Shown piece after piece: positions 9,550 to 16,876 of a DNA stretch of 34,022 nucleotides. Below the pieces are notes generated by a model. That model made no database searches, had not been told where the DNA came from, and saw only the letters and a program-made list of their open reading frames with translations. A program made the translations under genes and the position numbers. The stretch comes from Paracoccaceae bacterium. Its GTDB lineage: Bacteria; Pseudomonadota; Alphaproteobacteria; Rhodobacterales; Rhodobacteraceae. Every line of letters starts with the position of its first letter. The stretch's first letter is position 1. The stretch lies in NCBI GenBank assembly GCA_030066175.1, contig JASJCC010000029.1:1-34022 (forward strand), written 5' to 3'.

Positions 9550-10023
9550 TTAAAGTGTGACAGTAACAGTCTTCTGTTTCTCCATTTCAGAGCCATCAGA
9601 CCAGAACAGTTTGACGTCTTCTTGGGAGTGGTTTTTTCCAGAATGAACGAATGCGTGGATAGATACGGTGTGTTGAGGCTCCAACGTCGCAACAGGCAGT
9701 TTCTCATCGACCCAATCGGCTTCGAAGAAGCTATTTTGATGTAGTATTTCCATCTTGACGTTGTGAGCCGGGGCCGGGCCGCGATTATATATCTTTAGCC
9801 GCCAATCATTCTTTCCTTCTTTGGTCAGTCGCGCGGAGACATCCGCCTCCAGAGATTTCGCGTGCTCCCTGCGTTCGCGATCTATCATTAGACGAACATA
9901 TTCGGTTTCTCGCACTGTCAGACGATTCTGCTCAGAACTTGTTCTTCGGGAATGAAGATAGGCGGCCAATGAAATGAAAACAGCAACTGTTGAAGCAATC
10001 GCCATGATCAGGTCGATGTTCAT
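9550..10023 (-). CDS. Unknown protein with one N-terminal membrane segment
   Basis: I do not recognise this 157-residue protein. It begins with a single hydrophobic segment (IMAIASTVAVFISLAAYL, residues about 6–23). A charged, probably coiled stretch follows (ERREHAKSLEADV), then a beta-rich region with LKIYNRGPAPAHNVKMEIL that resembles an immunoglobulin-like soluble domain. The N-terminus probably anchors it in the inner membrane. It starts at 10021–10023, sharing ATGA with the stop of the upstream zinc-ribbon gene, so the two are probably translationally coupled. The base composition is clearly lower in GC than the neighbours, suggesting the pair was acquired. It is convergent with carB, 16 bases away. 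Confidence 0.7.
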   Translation of the reverse strand: MNIDLIMAIASTVAVFISLAAYLHSRRTSSEQNRLTVRETEYVRLMIDRERREHAKSLEADVSARLTKEGKNDWRLKIYNRGPAPAHNVKMEILHQNSFFEADWVDEKLPVATLEPQHTVSIHAFVHSGKNHSQEDVKLFWSDGSEMEKQKTVTVTL

Positions 10024-10271
10024 TTGAAACCCTTAAGTGCTTTCCTGAGGTCTTTTTGGAGATCTTTCAAAACCTCTTGCTTCATTTCCTCTATTTGGTC
10101 TTCCACCCTCGTGCCGTTCTCGTCGATGATTTCACTGTGATTGAATTGCCGCCCGCAATCTTGGCACGTATATATCCTTGAGTCCTCGGGCAGTTCCTCG
10201 TCATATGCGAATTCTTCACAGGCGCAGGTCGGGCACACAAGTGAAACAATTCTCGAGTAGTCTTTTTTCAT
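10020..10271 (-). CDS. Small zinc-ribbon protein of unknown function
   Basis: The 83-residue product has two CxxC knuckles, CPTC near residues 13–16 and CQDC near 36–39, typical of a zinc ribbon. A lysine- and glutamate-rich helical tail (EEMKQEVLKDLQKDLRKALK) probably forms a coiled coil. The ATG at 10269–10271 has GGAG seven bases upstream. It leads a two-gene unit and overlaps the membrane-anchored partner gene by four bases. GC content is about 40–45% in stretches I counted, against about 65% nearby. A role as a nucleic-acid or protein-binding partner of the membrane protein is conceivable, but no function can be assigned. Confidence 0.7.
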   Translation of the reverse strand: MKKDYSRIVSLVCPTCACEEFAYDEELPEDSRIYTCQDCGRQFNHSEIIDENGTRVEDQIEEMKQEVLKDLQKDLRKALKGFK

Positions 10272-10387
10272 TTTGTGGCTCCGAATTTTATTGATGACTT
10301 GTAAATCGCCACTGGCAAGCAGGATTCAAGACCTTTGGTGTGCAGAAGTTCGTGCCGGCGAAGGTCCTAACGCAACGAAGGGATAGA

Positions 10388-10532
10388 GGGCCGCGCCCGA
10401 GCCTGGGTGGGCGCTTGCTTCGGGTGAGTGGTGTGAGGCGGCGTCAGTCTGCAAATCGTGAGGTCGGCTCGGAACGTCACCAATGCGCCCTCCCGGGGGG
10501 AGGGTCGGGCGCGGCCCGGCTTGACGCCGGGC
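10388..10532. repeat. GC-rich inverted-repeat element
   Basis: Thirteen-base perfect arms GGGCCGCGCCCGA (10388–10400) and TCGGGCGCGGCCC (10505–10517) enclose a second arm pair, GGGTGGGCGC (10405–10414) and GCGCCCTCCC (10485–10494), with one mismatch. Two local hairpins lie at the right end: CCCTCCC-GGG-GGGAGGG (10488–10504) and GCCCGGC-TTGAC-GCCGGGC (10514–10532). It could be a dispersed intergenic repeat or a structured RNA. No transposase is present. Confidence 0.6.
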
Positions 10533-10633
10533 GGGACAGAATGAGTGGAGTGCTGATCCAGACGCTGGCGGGTTCCACAAAATCCCAGCGTTAACCAATT
10601 CTGCCGCAATGTCATCGCGTCCAAGCAGCAATA

Positions 10634-10744
10634 CGTACCGAAATCGCGCCGAATCGGACGGATTGCTCTTCTACGCCAGTCGGAAGGCCCAAGATCGCCC
10701 CCATCGATCCGTACCGAACGCGGACATTTCAGGACGGATTGCTC
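10634..10744 (+). repeat. Imperfect direct repeat with a 76-base period
   Basis: CGTACCGAA occurs at 10634–10642 and 10710–10718. GGACGGATTGCTC occurs at 10656–10668 and 10732–10744. Both pairs are exactly 76 bases apart, so a unit of about that length was duplicated and has since diverged between the conserved blocks. It lies upstream of gpmI; no function is known. Confidence 0.55.
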
Positions 10745-10872
10745 CTTCACCCGCCACACCGAGCACCCAAACCCGCCCCATTAACCCCACCGCACGTGGC
10801 CTTAACCGGGCCCTCTCCACATCCCGTGCCCCCTCTGCTACACCCTGCGCAAGAGCAGACCGGAGGCGACAT

Positions 10873-12378
10873 ATGAAACCCGTCATCCTCACCATTCTCG
10901 ACGGCTGGGGCCTCAGCAATGACACCGCGGCCAACGCGCCGTATCTGGCGAAAACCCCCACGATGGACCGGCTGATGGCGACCTGTCCGAACGCCACGTT
11001 GATCACCCACGGCCCCGACGTCGGCCTGCCGACCGGGCAGATGGGGAACTCGGAAGTGGGGCATACCAATATCGGCGCGGGCCGGGTGGTGGCGATGGAT
11101 CTGGGGCAGATCGACCTCGCGATTGAGGACGGGTCTTTCTTTGAAAACAACGCGTTGCTGGATTTCGCGGCCAAGGTCAAGGCGGCGGGCGGCACGGCGC
11201 ATGTGATGGGGCTGACCTCGGATGGCGGGGTGCATTCGCATTCCGATCACCTCTTGGCGGCGGCCAAAGTTCTCACTGATGCAGGCCTGCCGGTTGCGAT
11301 GCATGTCATCACCGATGGCCGCGACGTGCCCCCCAAATCCGCCGCCGCGCAGGTGGCCGCGTTTGAGCAAGCGCTGCCGCAAGGCGCGCGGATCGTCACC
11401 GTCACGGGGCGCTACTACGCCATGGACCGCGACAACCGGTGGGAGCGGGTCGAGAAGGCATATCGCGCCATGATCGACGCCAACGCCCCTCAGGTGGCCA
11501 GCGCGGTGGCGGGCATCGAGGCTAGCTATGCCAATGAAAAAGCAGATGAATTTATCGATCCGGTAATCGTCGGAGACTATGCCGGGGTGCAGCCAGGGGA
11601 CGGGGTATTCTTTGCCAATTTCCGTGCCGACCGGGCACGCGAGATCCTCGCCGCGATTGGTGATCCGCAGTTCAAGGACTTCGAAAGAGACCAACCACAG
11701 CTCAGCGCGCTGCTCGGCATGGTCGAATACTCCGACCCGCACAACGCCTACATGACCACCGCCTATCCCAAGCAAGAGATCGTCAACACGCTGGGCGAAT
11801 GGGTGGCGAAACACGGCAAGACGCAGTTTCGCCTGGCGGAGACGGAGAAGTACCCGCATGTCACGTTTTTCCTCAATGGCGGCAAGGAGCAGCCCGAGGA
11901 TCACGAGGACCGCTTCATGCCAACATCGCCCAAGGTGGCGACCTATGATCTGCAGCCCGAGATGAGCGCGGGCGAGGTGACCGAGCGGTTCGTTGCCGCG
12001 ATAGAGGCGGGCTATGACCTGATCGTTGTGAACTATGCCAACCCGGATATGGTGGGCCATACGGGTGATTTGCAGGCCGCGATGCAGGCCTGTGAGGCGG
12101 TGGATCAGGGGTTGGGGCAAGTGGTTGCCACGCTTGAGAAAACGGGCGGTGCGATGCTGGTGATCGCCGATCACGGCAATTGCGAGGTGATGGTCGATCC
12201 GGATACCGGCGGGCCGCACACGGCGCATACCACCAATCTGGTGCCGGTGATCCTGTTTGGCGGGCCGGAAGGGGCGCACCTGAGCGATGGGCGGCTGGCG
12301 GATGTGGCGCCGACGCTCTTGCAACTGATGGACTTGCCGAAGCCTGATGAGATGACCGGGGAAAGCCTGATCCGGTGA
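10873..12378 (+). CDS. gpmI: 2,3-bisphosphoglycerate-independent phosphoglycerate mutase
   Basis: GpmI interconverts 3- and 2-phosphoglycerate in glycolysis and gluconeogenesis through a phosphoserine enzyme and needs metal ions. The 501-residue protein begins MKPVILTILDGWGL with the metal ligand D10. The nucleophile is S60 in TGQMGNSEVGH. GRYYAMDRDNRWERV in the middle and VIADHGNCE near the end complete the alkaline-phosphatase-like metal site. The length matches the family (about 510). The ATG at 10873 is preceded by CGGAGG with six bases between; an in-frame extension upstream lacks such a site. The stop overlaps the GTG of the following envC-like gene (GTGA). The gpmI–envC–ctpA order is familiar from Rhodobacterales. 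Confidence 0.97.
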   Translation: MKPVILTILDGWGLSNDTAANAPYLAKTPTMDRLMATCPNATLITHGPDVGLPTGQMGNSEVGHTNIGAGRVVAMDLGQIDLAIEDGSFFENNALLDFAAKVKAAGGTAHVMGLTSDGGVHSHSDHLLAAAKVLTDAGLPVAMHVITDGRDVPPKSAAAQVAAFEQALPQGARIVTVTGRYYAMDRDNRWERVEKAYRAMIDANAPQVASAVAGIEASYANEKADEFIDPVIVGDYAGVQPGDGVFFANFRADRAREILAAIGDPQFKDFERDQPQLSALLGMVEYSDPHNAYMTTAYPKQEIVNTLGEWVAKHGKTQFRLAETEKYPHVTFFLNGGKEQPEDHEDRFMPTSPKVATYDLQPEMSAGEVTERFVAAIEAGYDLIVVNYANPDMVGHTGDLQAAMQACEAVDQGLGQVVATLEKTGGAMLVIADHGNCEVMVDPDTGGPHTAHTTNLVPVILFGGPEGAHLSDGRLADVAPTLLQLMDLPKPDEMTGESLIR

Positions 12379-13496
12379 TCTATCTCGCTCTGATCCTTGG
12401 CCTTTTGGCCGCGCCTGTGATGGCGCAGACCCCTGCGGCGGACGCCCGGGCCGCGGCGGAGGCGTTGGAGCAGGCGTCGATCAAGCTCGACAGCGCGGTC
12501 AAGGCGCGTGGCCGGGTGGCGGCGCTGACCGAGGCGGTGCGCGCCTATGAGGATGGTCTCGCTGCCATGCGGGATGGCTTGCGCATCGCGGCCATTCGTG
12601 AAACCGAACTGACGCGGAAGCTCGCTGCACAAGAGACCGAGGTGGCTCAGCTTCTTGGCGTGCTGACCAGCATGGGCGGGCGTGCCAGTCCGCAGAACCT
12701 GCTGCATCCGCAAGGCGCGTTGGGGGCAGCGCGGTCGGGCATGCTGGTGGCGACGGTGACACCAGGGCTGGCGGAACAAGCCGCCACCCTGCGCGCCGAT
12801 CTGCAAGAAGTGACTGACCTGCGCCAACTGCAGCAAAGCGCGGTTGCGACGCTGGAGGAAGGCCTCGCCGGTGTGCAAAAAGCCCGTACCGCGCTCAGCC
12901 AGGCCATCGCCGACCGGACCGATTTGCCCAAACGCTTTACCGAAGATCCGGTGCGCACGGCGATCCTGATTGCCGCGACCGAGACGCTGGATGGCTTTGC
13001 CTCGGGCCTCACTCAGATCGCCGAGGGGGAGGCGCCGCAGAACCTGCCGCGCATCGCCGACCGCAAAGGTGCCCTCGCCCTGCCGGCGCGTGGCGTCGTC
13101 CTGCGAAAAGCGGGTGAGGCAGACGCCGCCGGAGTGACCCGGCCGGGCATCGTTCTGGCCACGCGGCCGCGCGCGCTGGTCACTACGCCGACGGCTGCCA
13201 CCATCCGCTATCGCGGCCCGCTGCTCGACTATGGCCTGGTCACGATTCTTGAACCGCAAGGCGGTATGCTGATCGTTCTGGCGGGGCTGGAGACGGTGTT
13301 CGGCGAGGCCGGCCAGGTCCTGCCGGAAGGCAGCCCTGTTGGCCTGATGGGCAACGCGGCGGCGGATTCCGGTGATATCCAGTCACCTTCCGGTGAAAGG
13401 GGTGGCGCCACACGGTCGGAAACGCTCTATATAGAGGTGAGAGAGGGCGACAGGCCCGTCGATCCACTGACGTGGTTCGCAACCGACAAGGGATAA
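12375..13496 (+). CDS. EnvC-like murein hydrolase activator with a degenerate LytM domain
   Basis: This 373-residue protein probably controls septal peptidoglycan amidases from the periplasm. It has a signal peptide (MIYLALILGLLAAPVMA, then QTP) and a long coiled-coil region (residues about 25–200, rich in alternating A, L, E and R). A C-terminal LytM/M23-like domain runs from about 235, with RGPLLDYGLVTILEPQGGM and the closing TLYIEVREGDRPVDPLTWF. The zinc-binding histidines of active M23 peptidases are absent, as expected for an activator rather than an enzyme. The start is a GTG at 12375 overlapping the gpmI stop. It is followed 10 bases later by ctpA. Confidence 0.85.
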   Translation: MIYLALILGLLAAPVMAQTPAADARAAAEALEQASIKLDSAVKARGRVAALTEAVRAYEDGLAAMRDGLRIAAIRETELTRKLAAQETEVAQLLGVLTSMGGRASPQNLLHPQGALGAARSGMLVATVTPGLAEQAATLRADLQEVTDLRQLQQSAVATLEEGLAGVQKARTALSQAIADRTDLPKRFTEDPVRTAILIAATETLDGFASGLTQIAEGEAPQNLPRIADRKGALALPARGVVLRKAGEADAAGVTRPGIVLATRPRALVTTPTAATIRYRGPLLDYGLVTILEPQGGMLIVLAGLETVFGEAGQVLPEGSPVGLMGNAAADSGDIQSPSGERGGATRSETLYIEVREGDRPVDPLTWFATDKG

Positions 13497-13506
13497 CGGA
13501 TACACC

Positions 13507-14838
13507 ATGAAGAAACTCGTATTGGCCGCGGTTGGCGGCACGCTGGCCGGGGTTGTGGCCACCACGCAGTTCGTCGGCCCGCTGCTGGCCCAAGAGGCGA
13601 ACCGCCCGACCAGCGTTTACGAACAGCTGGACCTGTTCGGCGACATCTTTGAACGCATCCGCATGCAATATGTCGAAGAGGTCGAAGAGGGTGACCTGAT
13701 CGAGGCTGCGATCAACGGCATGCTGACCTCACTCGATCCTCATTCGAGCTACCTGCCGCCCGACGATGCCGCGGATATGCGCGTGCAGACCCGCGGTGAG
13801 TTTGGCGGTCTGGGGATCGAGGTCACGCAGGAAGACGGCTTTGTAAAGGTCGTATCGCCGATCGATGGCACCCCCGCTGACGCCGCCGGGATCGAGGCCG
13901 GTGACTTTATCACCCATGTGGATGGCGAAAGCGTGCTGGGCCTGACCCTGGATCAGGCGGTGGATTTGATGCGCGGGCCGGTCGGGTCCGAGATCATCAT
14001 CACAGTGGTGCGTGAGGGTGAGGATGAGCCCTTTGACGTGTCGATCATCCGCGACACTATCCGCCTTCAAGCGGTGCGCACCCGGACGCAAGGTGAAACG
14101 GTTGTCCTGCGGGTGACCACCTTCAACGATCAGACCTATCCCAACCTCTCCGAAGGGCTCGCCGAGCGGGTCGAAGAGATTGGCGGGATCGATGCGGTGA
14201 ACGGTTTTGTGCTCGACCTGCGCAACAATCCGGGGGGTCTTCTGACCCAGGCGATCCGGGTGTCGGATGCGTTCCTGGAAAAGGGTGAGATTGTCTCGAC
14301 CCGCGGCCGCAACCCGGCCGATGGCGACCGCTATAACGCCACCGCAGGGGATCTGGCGCAGGGCAAGCCGATCGTGGTTCTGATCAACGGCGGGTCAGCC
14401 TCGGCCTCTGAGATCGTCGCGGGTGCGTTGCAGGATCACCGCCGCGCCATCGTGGTGGGCACAAAATCCTTTGGCAAAGGCTCGGTCCAGACGGTGATGC
14501 CGCTGCGGGGCGATGGTGCGATGCGCCTGACCACGGCGCGCTATTACACGCCGTCGGGCCGGTCGATCCAGTCGCTAGGCGTGTCGCCTGACATCGTCGT
14601 CGAACAACCGCGCAGCCGCCCGGAAGACGAGGAAGAGGATAATGGCCTGCTCTCCCGCTCCGAGGCCGATCTGCGCGGTAGCCTCGACAATGACAGCCTG
14701 ACCGAGGACGAGATCCGCCAGATCGAAGAGGATCGCGCCAAGGCCGAAGCTGCCGCCGCGCTGCGCGAAGAGGACTACCAGCTGGCCTATGCCATCGACA
14801 TCCTCAAGGGCCTGTCGGCGTTGGGTCCGCAGGACTAA
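13507..14838 (+). CDS. ctpA: S41-family C-terminal processing peptidase
   Basis: CtpA-type proteases trim or degrade periplasmic and envelope proteins, recognising C-terminal tails. The 443-residue protein has an export signal (KKLVLAAVGGTLAGVVATTQFVGPLLAQ). A PDZ domain lies around residues 95–175 (GGLGIEVTQEDGFVKV, AGDFITHVDGE). The S41 protease domain contains DLRNNPGGLL. The catalytic serine lies in the SASASE motif at residues 297–302, probably S299, and the catalytic lysine is K324 in SFGKGSVQ. The acidic tail (PEDEEEDNG) is low-complexity. The ATG at 13507 has only a weak ribosome site. It follows the envC-like gene directly, and the pairing fits peptidoglycan hydrolase control. Confidence 0.95.
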   Translation: MKKLVLAAVGGTLAGVVATTQFVGPLLAQEANRPTSVYEQLDLFGDIFERIRMQYVEEVEEGDLIEAAINGMLTSLDPHSSYLPPDDAADMRVQTRGEFGGLGIEVTQEDGFVKVVSPIDGTPADAAGIEAGDFITHVDGESVLGLTLDQAVDLMRGPVGSEIIITVVREGEDEPFDVSIIRDTIRLQAVRTRTQGETVVLRVTTFNDQTYPNLSEGLAERVEEIGGIDAVNGFVLDLRNNPGGLLTQAIRVSDAFLEKGEIVSTRGRNPADGDRYNATAGDLAQGKPIVVLINGGSASASEIVAGALQDHRRAIVVGTKSFGKGSVQTVMPLRGDGAMRLTTARYYTPSGRSIQSLGVSPDIVVEQPRSRPEDEEEDNGLLSRSEADLRGSLDNDSLTEDEIRQIEEDRAKAEAAAALREEDYQLAYAIDILKGLSALGPQD

Positions 14839-14846
14839 CCGACGAC

Positions 14847-15614
14847 GTGACACCGTCCACAAAACCGGATCCGGCAGCCTGGGGTTTGCCGGATCTTTCT
14901 TTGCAGTCCTTGACCGGCGGTCGGCGCAACACGGTGCTTTTGGCGCGGGACGACAAAAGCGCCTGGGTCTACAAGACAACCAAGCGATCCGAGGCCCAGC
15001 TAGCGTGGCTGAAGCCTTTGGCAGCGCACGCCAACGCGGCTGGCTTTGACGCCGTTCTGCCGCACCCCACCCTTTCCGGCGCCCTGTCACATAACGGTTG
15101 GACGGTGGAGCCGTTTTGCAAAGGACGGCGTTTTGACCCCCGGGACAGAACCCGCCTGCGCGTGGTGCTTGACCGGTTTCACAAAGCGACCGTGGACTAC
15201 CCGCAGCGGCCAGGCTTTGCGTCGGCGCGCGACCTTCTGGGGCAAGACACGGGCGGCGACGTCGATCTGACAGAGATGCCCGTTGCCCTGCGCCAGACCT
15301 GCCGGACGGCCTGGTCTGCCTTGCCCGAGGGTCCGGAATGCGCCCTGCACGGGGATCTTTGCGCTGACAACATCCTGGTCGGTGAAGATGGGCGGTTCGT
15401 CTTGCTCGACTGGGATGAGGCGCGCTGTGATCTGCCGCTTTTTGATTTGTCGGCATTGGGTGAAGCGACAGATTCGCATGAGGCGCAGGCGGCACTCGCC
15501 TTTGAAATCGCAACATGCTGGGGACTGGAACCTGATTATGCCCGCAGCCTGCTGCCCCATTTGTCCTTGCTGTCCGAACAGGTTAATTCTGAACAAAACG
15601 GAACATCGCCATGA
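14847..15614 (+). CDS. Aminoglycoside/choline-kinase-fold phosphotransferase family protein
   Basis: The 255-residue protein has the fold signature of APH/choline kinase-like enzymes: the Brenner motif [13 protein letters not shown] with catalytic Asp and Asn, then the metal-binding LLDWDEA. The N-terminal lobe is short, with [14 protein letters not shown] supplying a candidate ATP-site lysine. The substrate cannot be told; family members phosphorylate small molecules such as sugars, choline or aminoglycosides. The start is a GTG at 14847, eight bases after ctpA. The end overlaps rppH by four bases (ATGA), so the two are probably co-translated. There is no sign that it is a resistance gene; the base composition matches the chromosome. 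Confidence 0.8.
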   Translation: MTPSTKPDPAAWGLPDLSLQSLTGGRRNTVLLARDDKSAWVYKTTKRSEAQLAWLKPLAAHANAAGFDAVLPHPTLSGALSHNGWTVEPFCKGRRFDPRDRTRLRVVLDRFHKATVDYPQRPGFASARDLLGQDTGGDVDLTEMPVALRQTCRTAWSALPEGPECALHGDLCADNILVGEDGRFVLLDWDEARCDLPLFDLSALGEATDSHEAQAALAFEIATCWGLEPDYARSLLPHLSLLSEQVNSEQNGTSP

Positions 15615-16096
15615 CGCCTGAACAGATCGCCAAACTGCCTTATCGTCGCAATGTGGGCGTGATGCTGGCCAATGCGGCCGGGCAGGTCTTTGTCGGCCAG
15701 CGGATGGACAGCGAATTTGACGCCTGGCAGATGCCGCAGGGCGGGATCGACAAGGGCGAAGACCCGCGTGAGGCTGCTTTGCGTGAGTTGCAGGAGGAGA
15801 CGGGTGTCACGCCCGACCTCGTGACGGTCGAGGCGGAAACCGACGGTTGGATCGCTTATGACCTGCCGCACGACATCGTGCCGCGCATCTGGAAGGGATG
15901 CTTCAAAGGGCAAGAGCAAAAGTGGTTCCTGCTGCGCTTTCACGGCACCGATGAGCAGGTTCGTATCGACGCCGACGACCATCAGGAGTTCTCCGAATGG
16001 CGCTGGCTGGCGCCGGACGAGGTCTTGCAGCAGATCGTGCCGTTCAAACGCCCGGTCTATGAACAGGTGCTCGCCGCGTTTGCGCGGCATTTGTGA
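15611..16096 (+). CDS. rppH: RNA pyrophosphohydrolase (Nudix)
   Basis: RppH removes pyrophosphate from the 5' end of mRNAs and so starts their decay. The 161-residue protein starts [20 protein letters not shown] and carries a complete Nudix box, G-x5-E-x7-REL-x-EE-x-G-V, at residues 44–66 ([12 protein letters not shown] then [11 protein letters not shown]). The segments [10 protein letters not shown] and FSEWRWLAP are typical of RppH rather than of other Nudix enzymes. The length is normal. It is the last gene of the plus-strand run starting with gpmI and overlaps the kinase-like gene by four bases. It faces the minus-strand WYL regulator. Confidence 0.93.
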   Translation: MTPEQIAKLPYRRNVGVMLANAAGQVFVGQRMDSEFDAWQMPQGGIDKGEDPREAALRELQEETGVTPDLVTVEAETDGWIAYDLPHDIVPRIWKGCFKGQEQKWFLLRFHGTDEQVRIDADDHQEFSEWRWLAPDEVLQQIVPFKRPVYEQVLAAFARHL

Positions 16097-16111
16097 GGCC
16101 GCGCGCGACCT

Positions 16112-16819
16112 TCAAATCGGAACAGCGCGGTCCCCCTGATCCGGCGGCAGTTGCGCCAGGAAATCGCGGATCAGCGGGGCGCGTTCGGGCCGGAAGGAAG
16201 CGCCGGTTTCCGCAAGGTCGGTCATCCGGTCGAGCCGAAACATCCGGTAATCCTTGCGTTTGAGGCACCAGGCCAGCAGGCAATGGCTGCGGTCAAAGAG
16301 CATGATCGACAGGGGTTTGACCTCACGCTCAGACGCAGCGCCGGTCTTGTCGGTATAGGCAAAGCGCACAATGCGCTCCTCCCAGCAGGCGCGACGCAAG
16401 GCGCTGGCGTCAATCGTTGGGGCAGGCGGCGGCGCAAAGCGGTGCGCCACCAGAACCGAATGGCGCAGCCGGTGCGCCTGGCGTTCCGGCAGACGCGCGC
16501 GCAGCTTGGCGAGCGCCGAGGCGGCGGATTTGGCCAGCGCCGGATCGCCGACAGCGGCCACCTCACGCAGGCCCAGCACCAGCGCCTCAAGCTCTTCATC
16601 CTCGAACCCCAAAGGCGGCAGATGCGCATCCTCGATCAGCGTGTAACCATAGCCTGCCGCGCCATCAATCACCGCGCCGAGGCCGCGCAGGGTGTCGATA
16701 TCACGGTAGAGCGTGCGGACCGACACGCCGGTTTCCTCCGACAGTTGTTCAGCGGTGACCGGCGACGGAAGCCGGCGTAGGGCGGACATCAGTTGGAACA
16801 GGCGGTGCGTGCGGCTCAT
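16112..16819 (-). CDS. YafY-type HTH/WYL-domain transcriptional regulator
   Basis: The 235-residue protein has an N-terminal helix-turn-helix (RTHRLFQLMSALRR, then TGVSVRTLYRDIDTLRGLGA) and a C-terminal WYL domain (REVKPLSIMLFDRSHCLLAW, DYRMFRLDRM) that may sense a small ligand or nucleic acid. The ATG at 16817–16819 was chosen because MSRTHRLFQ is the usual beginning of this family. An upstream ATG at 16861 would swallow the palindrome. That palindrome, 20 bases before the start, is a good candidate for autoregulation. The gene lies 57 bases downstream of rnr on the same strand. Its targets are not evident. Confidence 0.88.
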   Translation of the reverse strand: MSRTHRLFQLMSALRRLPSPVTAEQLSEETGVSVRTLYRDIDTLRGLGAVIDGAAGYGYTLIEDAHLPPLGFEDEELEALVLGLREVAAVGDPALAKSAASALAKLRARLPERQAHRLRHSVLVAHRFAPPPAPTIDASALRRACWEERIVRFAYTDKTGAASEREVKPLSIMLFDRSHCLLAWCLKRKDYRMFRLDRMTDLAETGASFRPERAPLIRDFLAQLPPDQGDRAVPI

Positions 16820-16839
16820 GACGCGACCATCCTGCCAGA

Positions 16840-16860
16840 TGCTGTCAGAAAGTGACAGCA
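16840..16860. promoter_or_regulatory. Palindromic operator candidate of the WYL regulator
   Basis: TGCTGTCA-GAAAG-TGACAGCA has perfect eight-base arms around a five-base spacer. It lies in the 57-base gap between rnr and the regulator gene, ending 20 bases before its start codon. Regulators of this type often bind such TGACAG-type inverted repeats beside their own gene. Binding is inferred. Confidence 0.65.
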
Positions 16861-16876
16861 CATCGCAGGGCGCAGG

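Larger units (their letters stand above)
10272..10872. other. Gene-free stretch with inverted and direct repeats
   Basis: This 601-base stretch between the islet and gpmI holds short open frames on both strands, but none has a ribosome site or recognisable product. The first half (10388–10532) is a GC-rich inverted-repeat element. The second half (10634–10750) contains two imperfect copies of a roughly 76-base unit. The gpmI ribosome site CGGAGG is at 10861–10866. I saw no convincing promoter hexamers. Confidence 0.6.

Noticed and set aside
10340-10594. 84-codon frame in the repeat-rich region before gpmI
   Set aside because: It follows the inverted repeat, has no ribosome site and no protein-like pattern, so it is treated as repeat DNA.
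14847-15614. Calling the kinase-fold protein an antibiotic-resistance gene
   Set aside because: Only the general APH-type motifs are visible; context and composition are chromosomal, and no resistance subfamily is recognisable.
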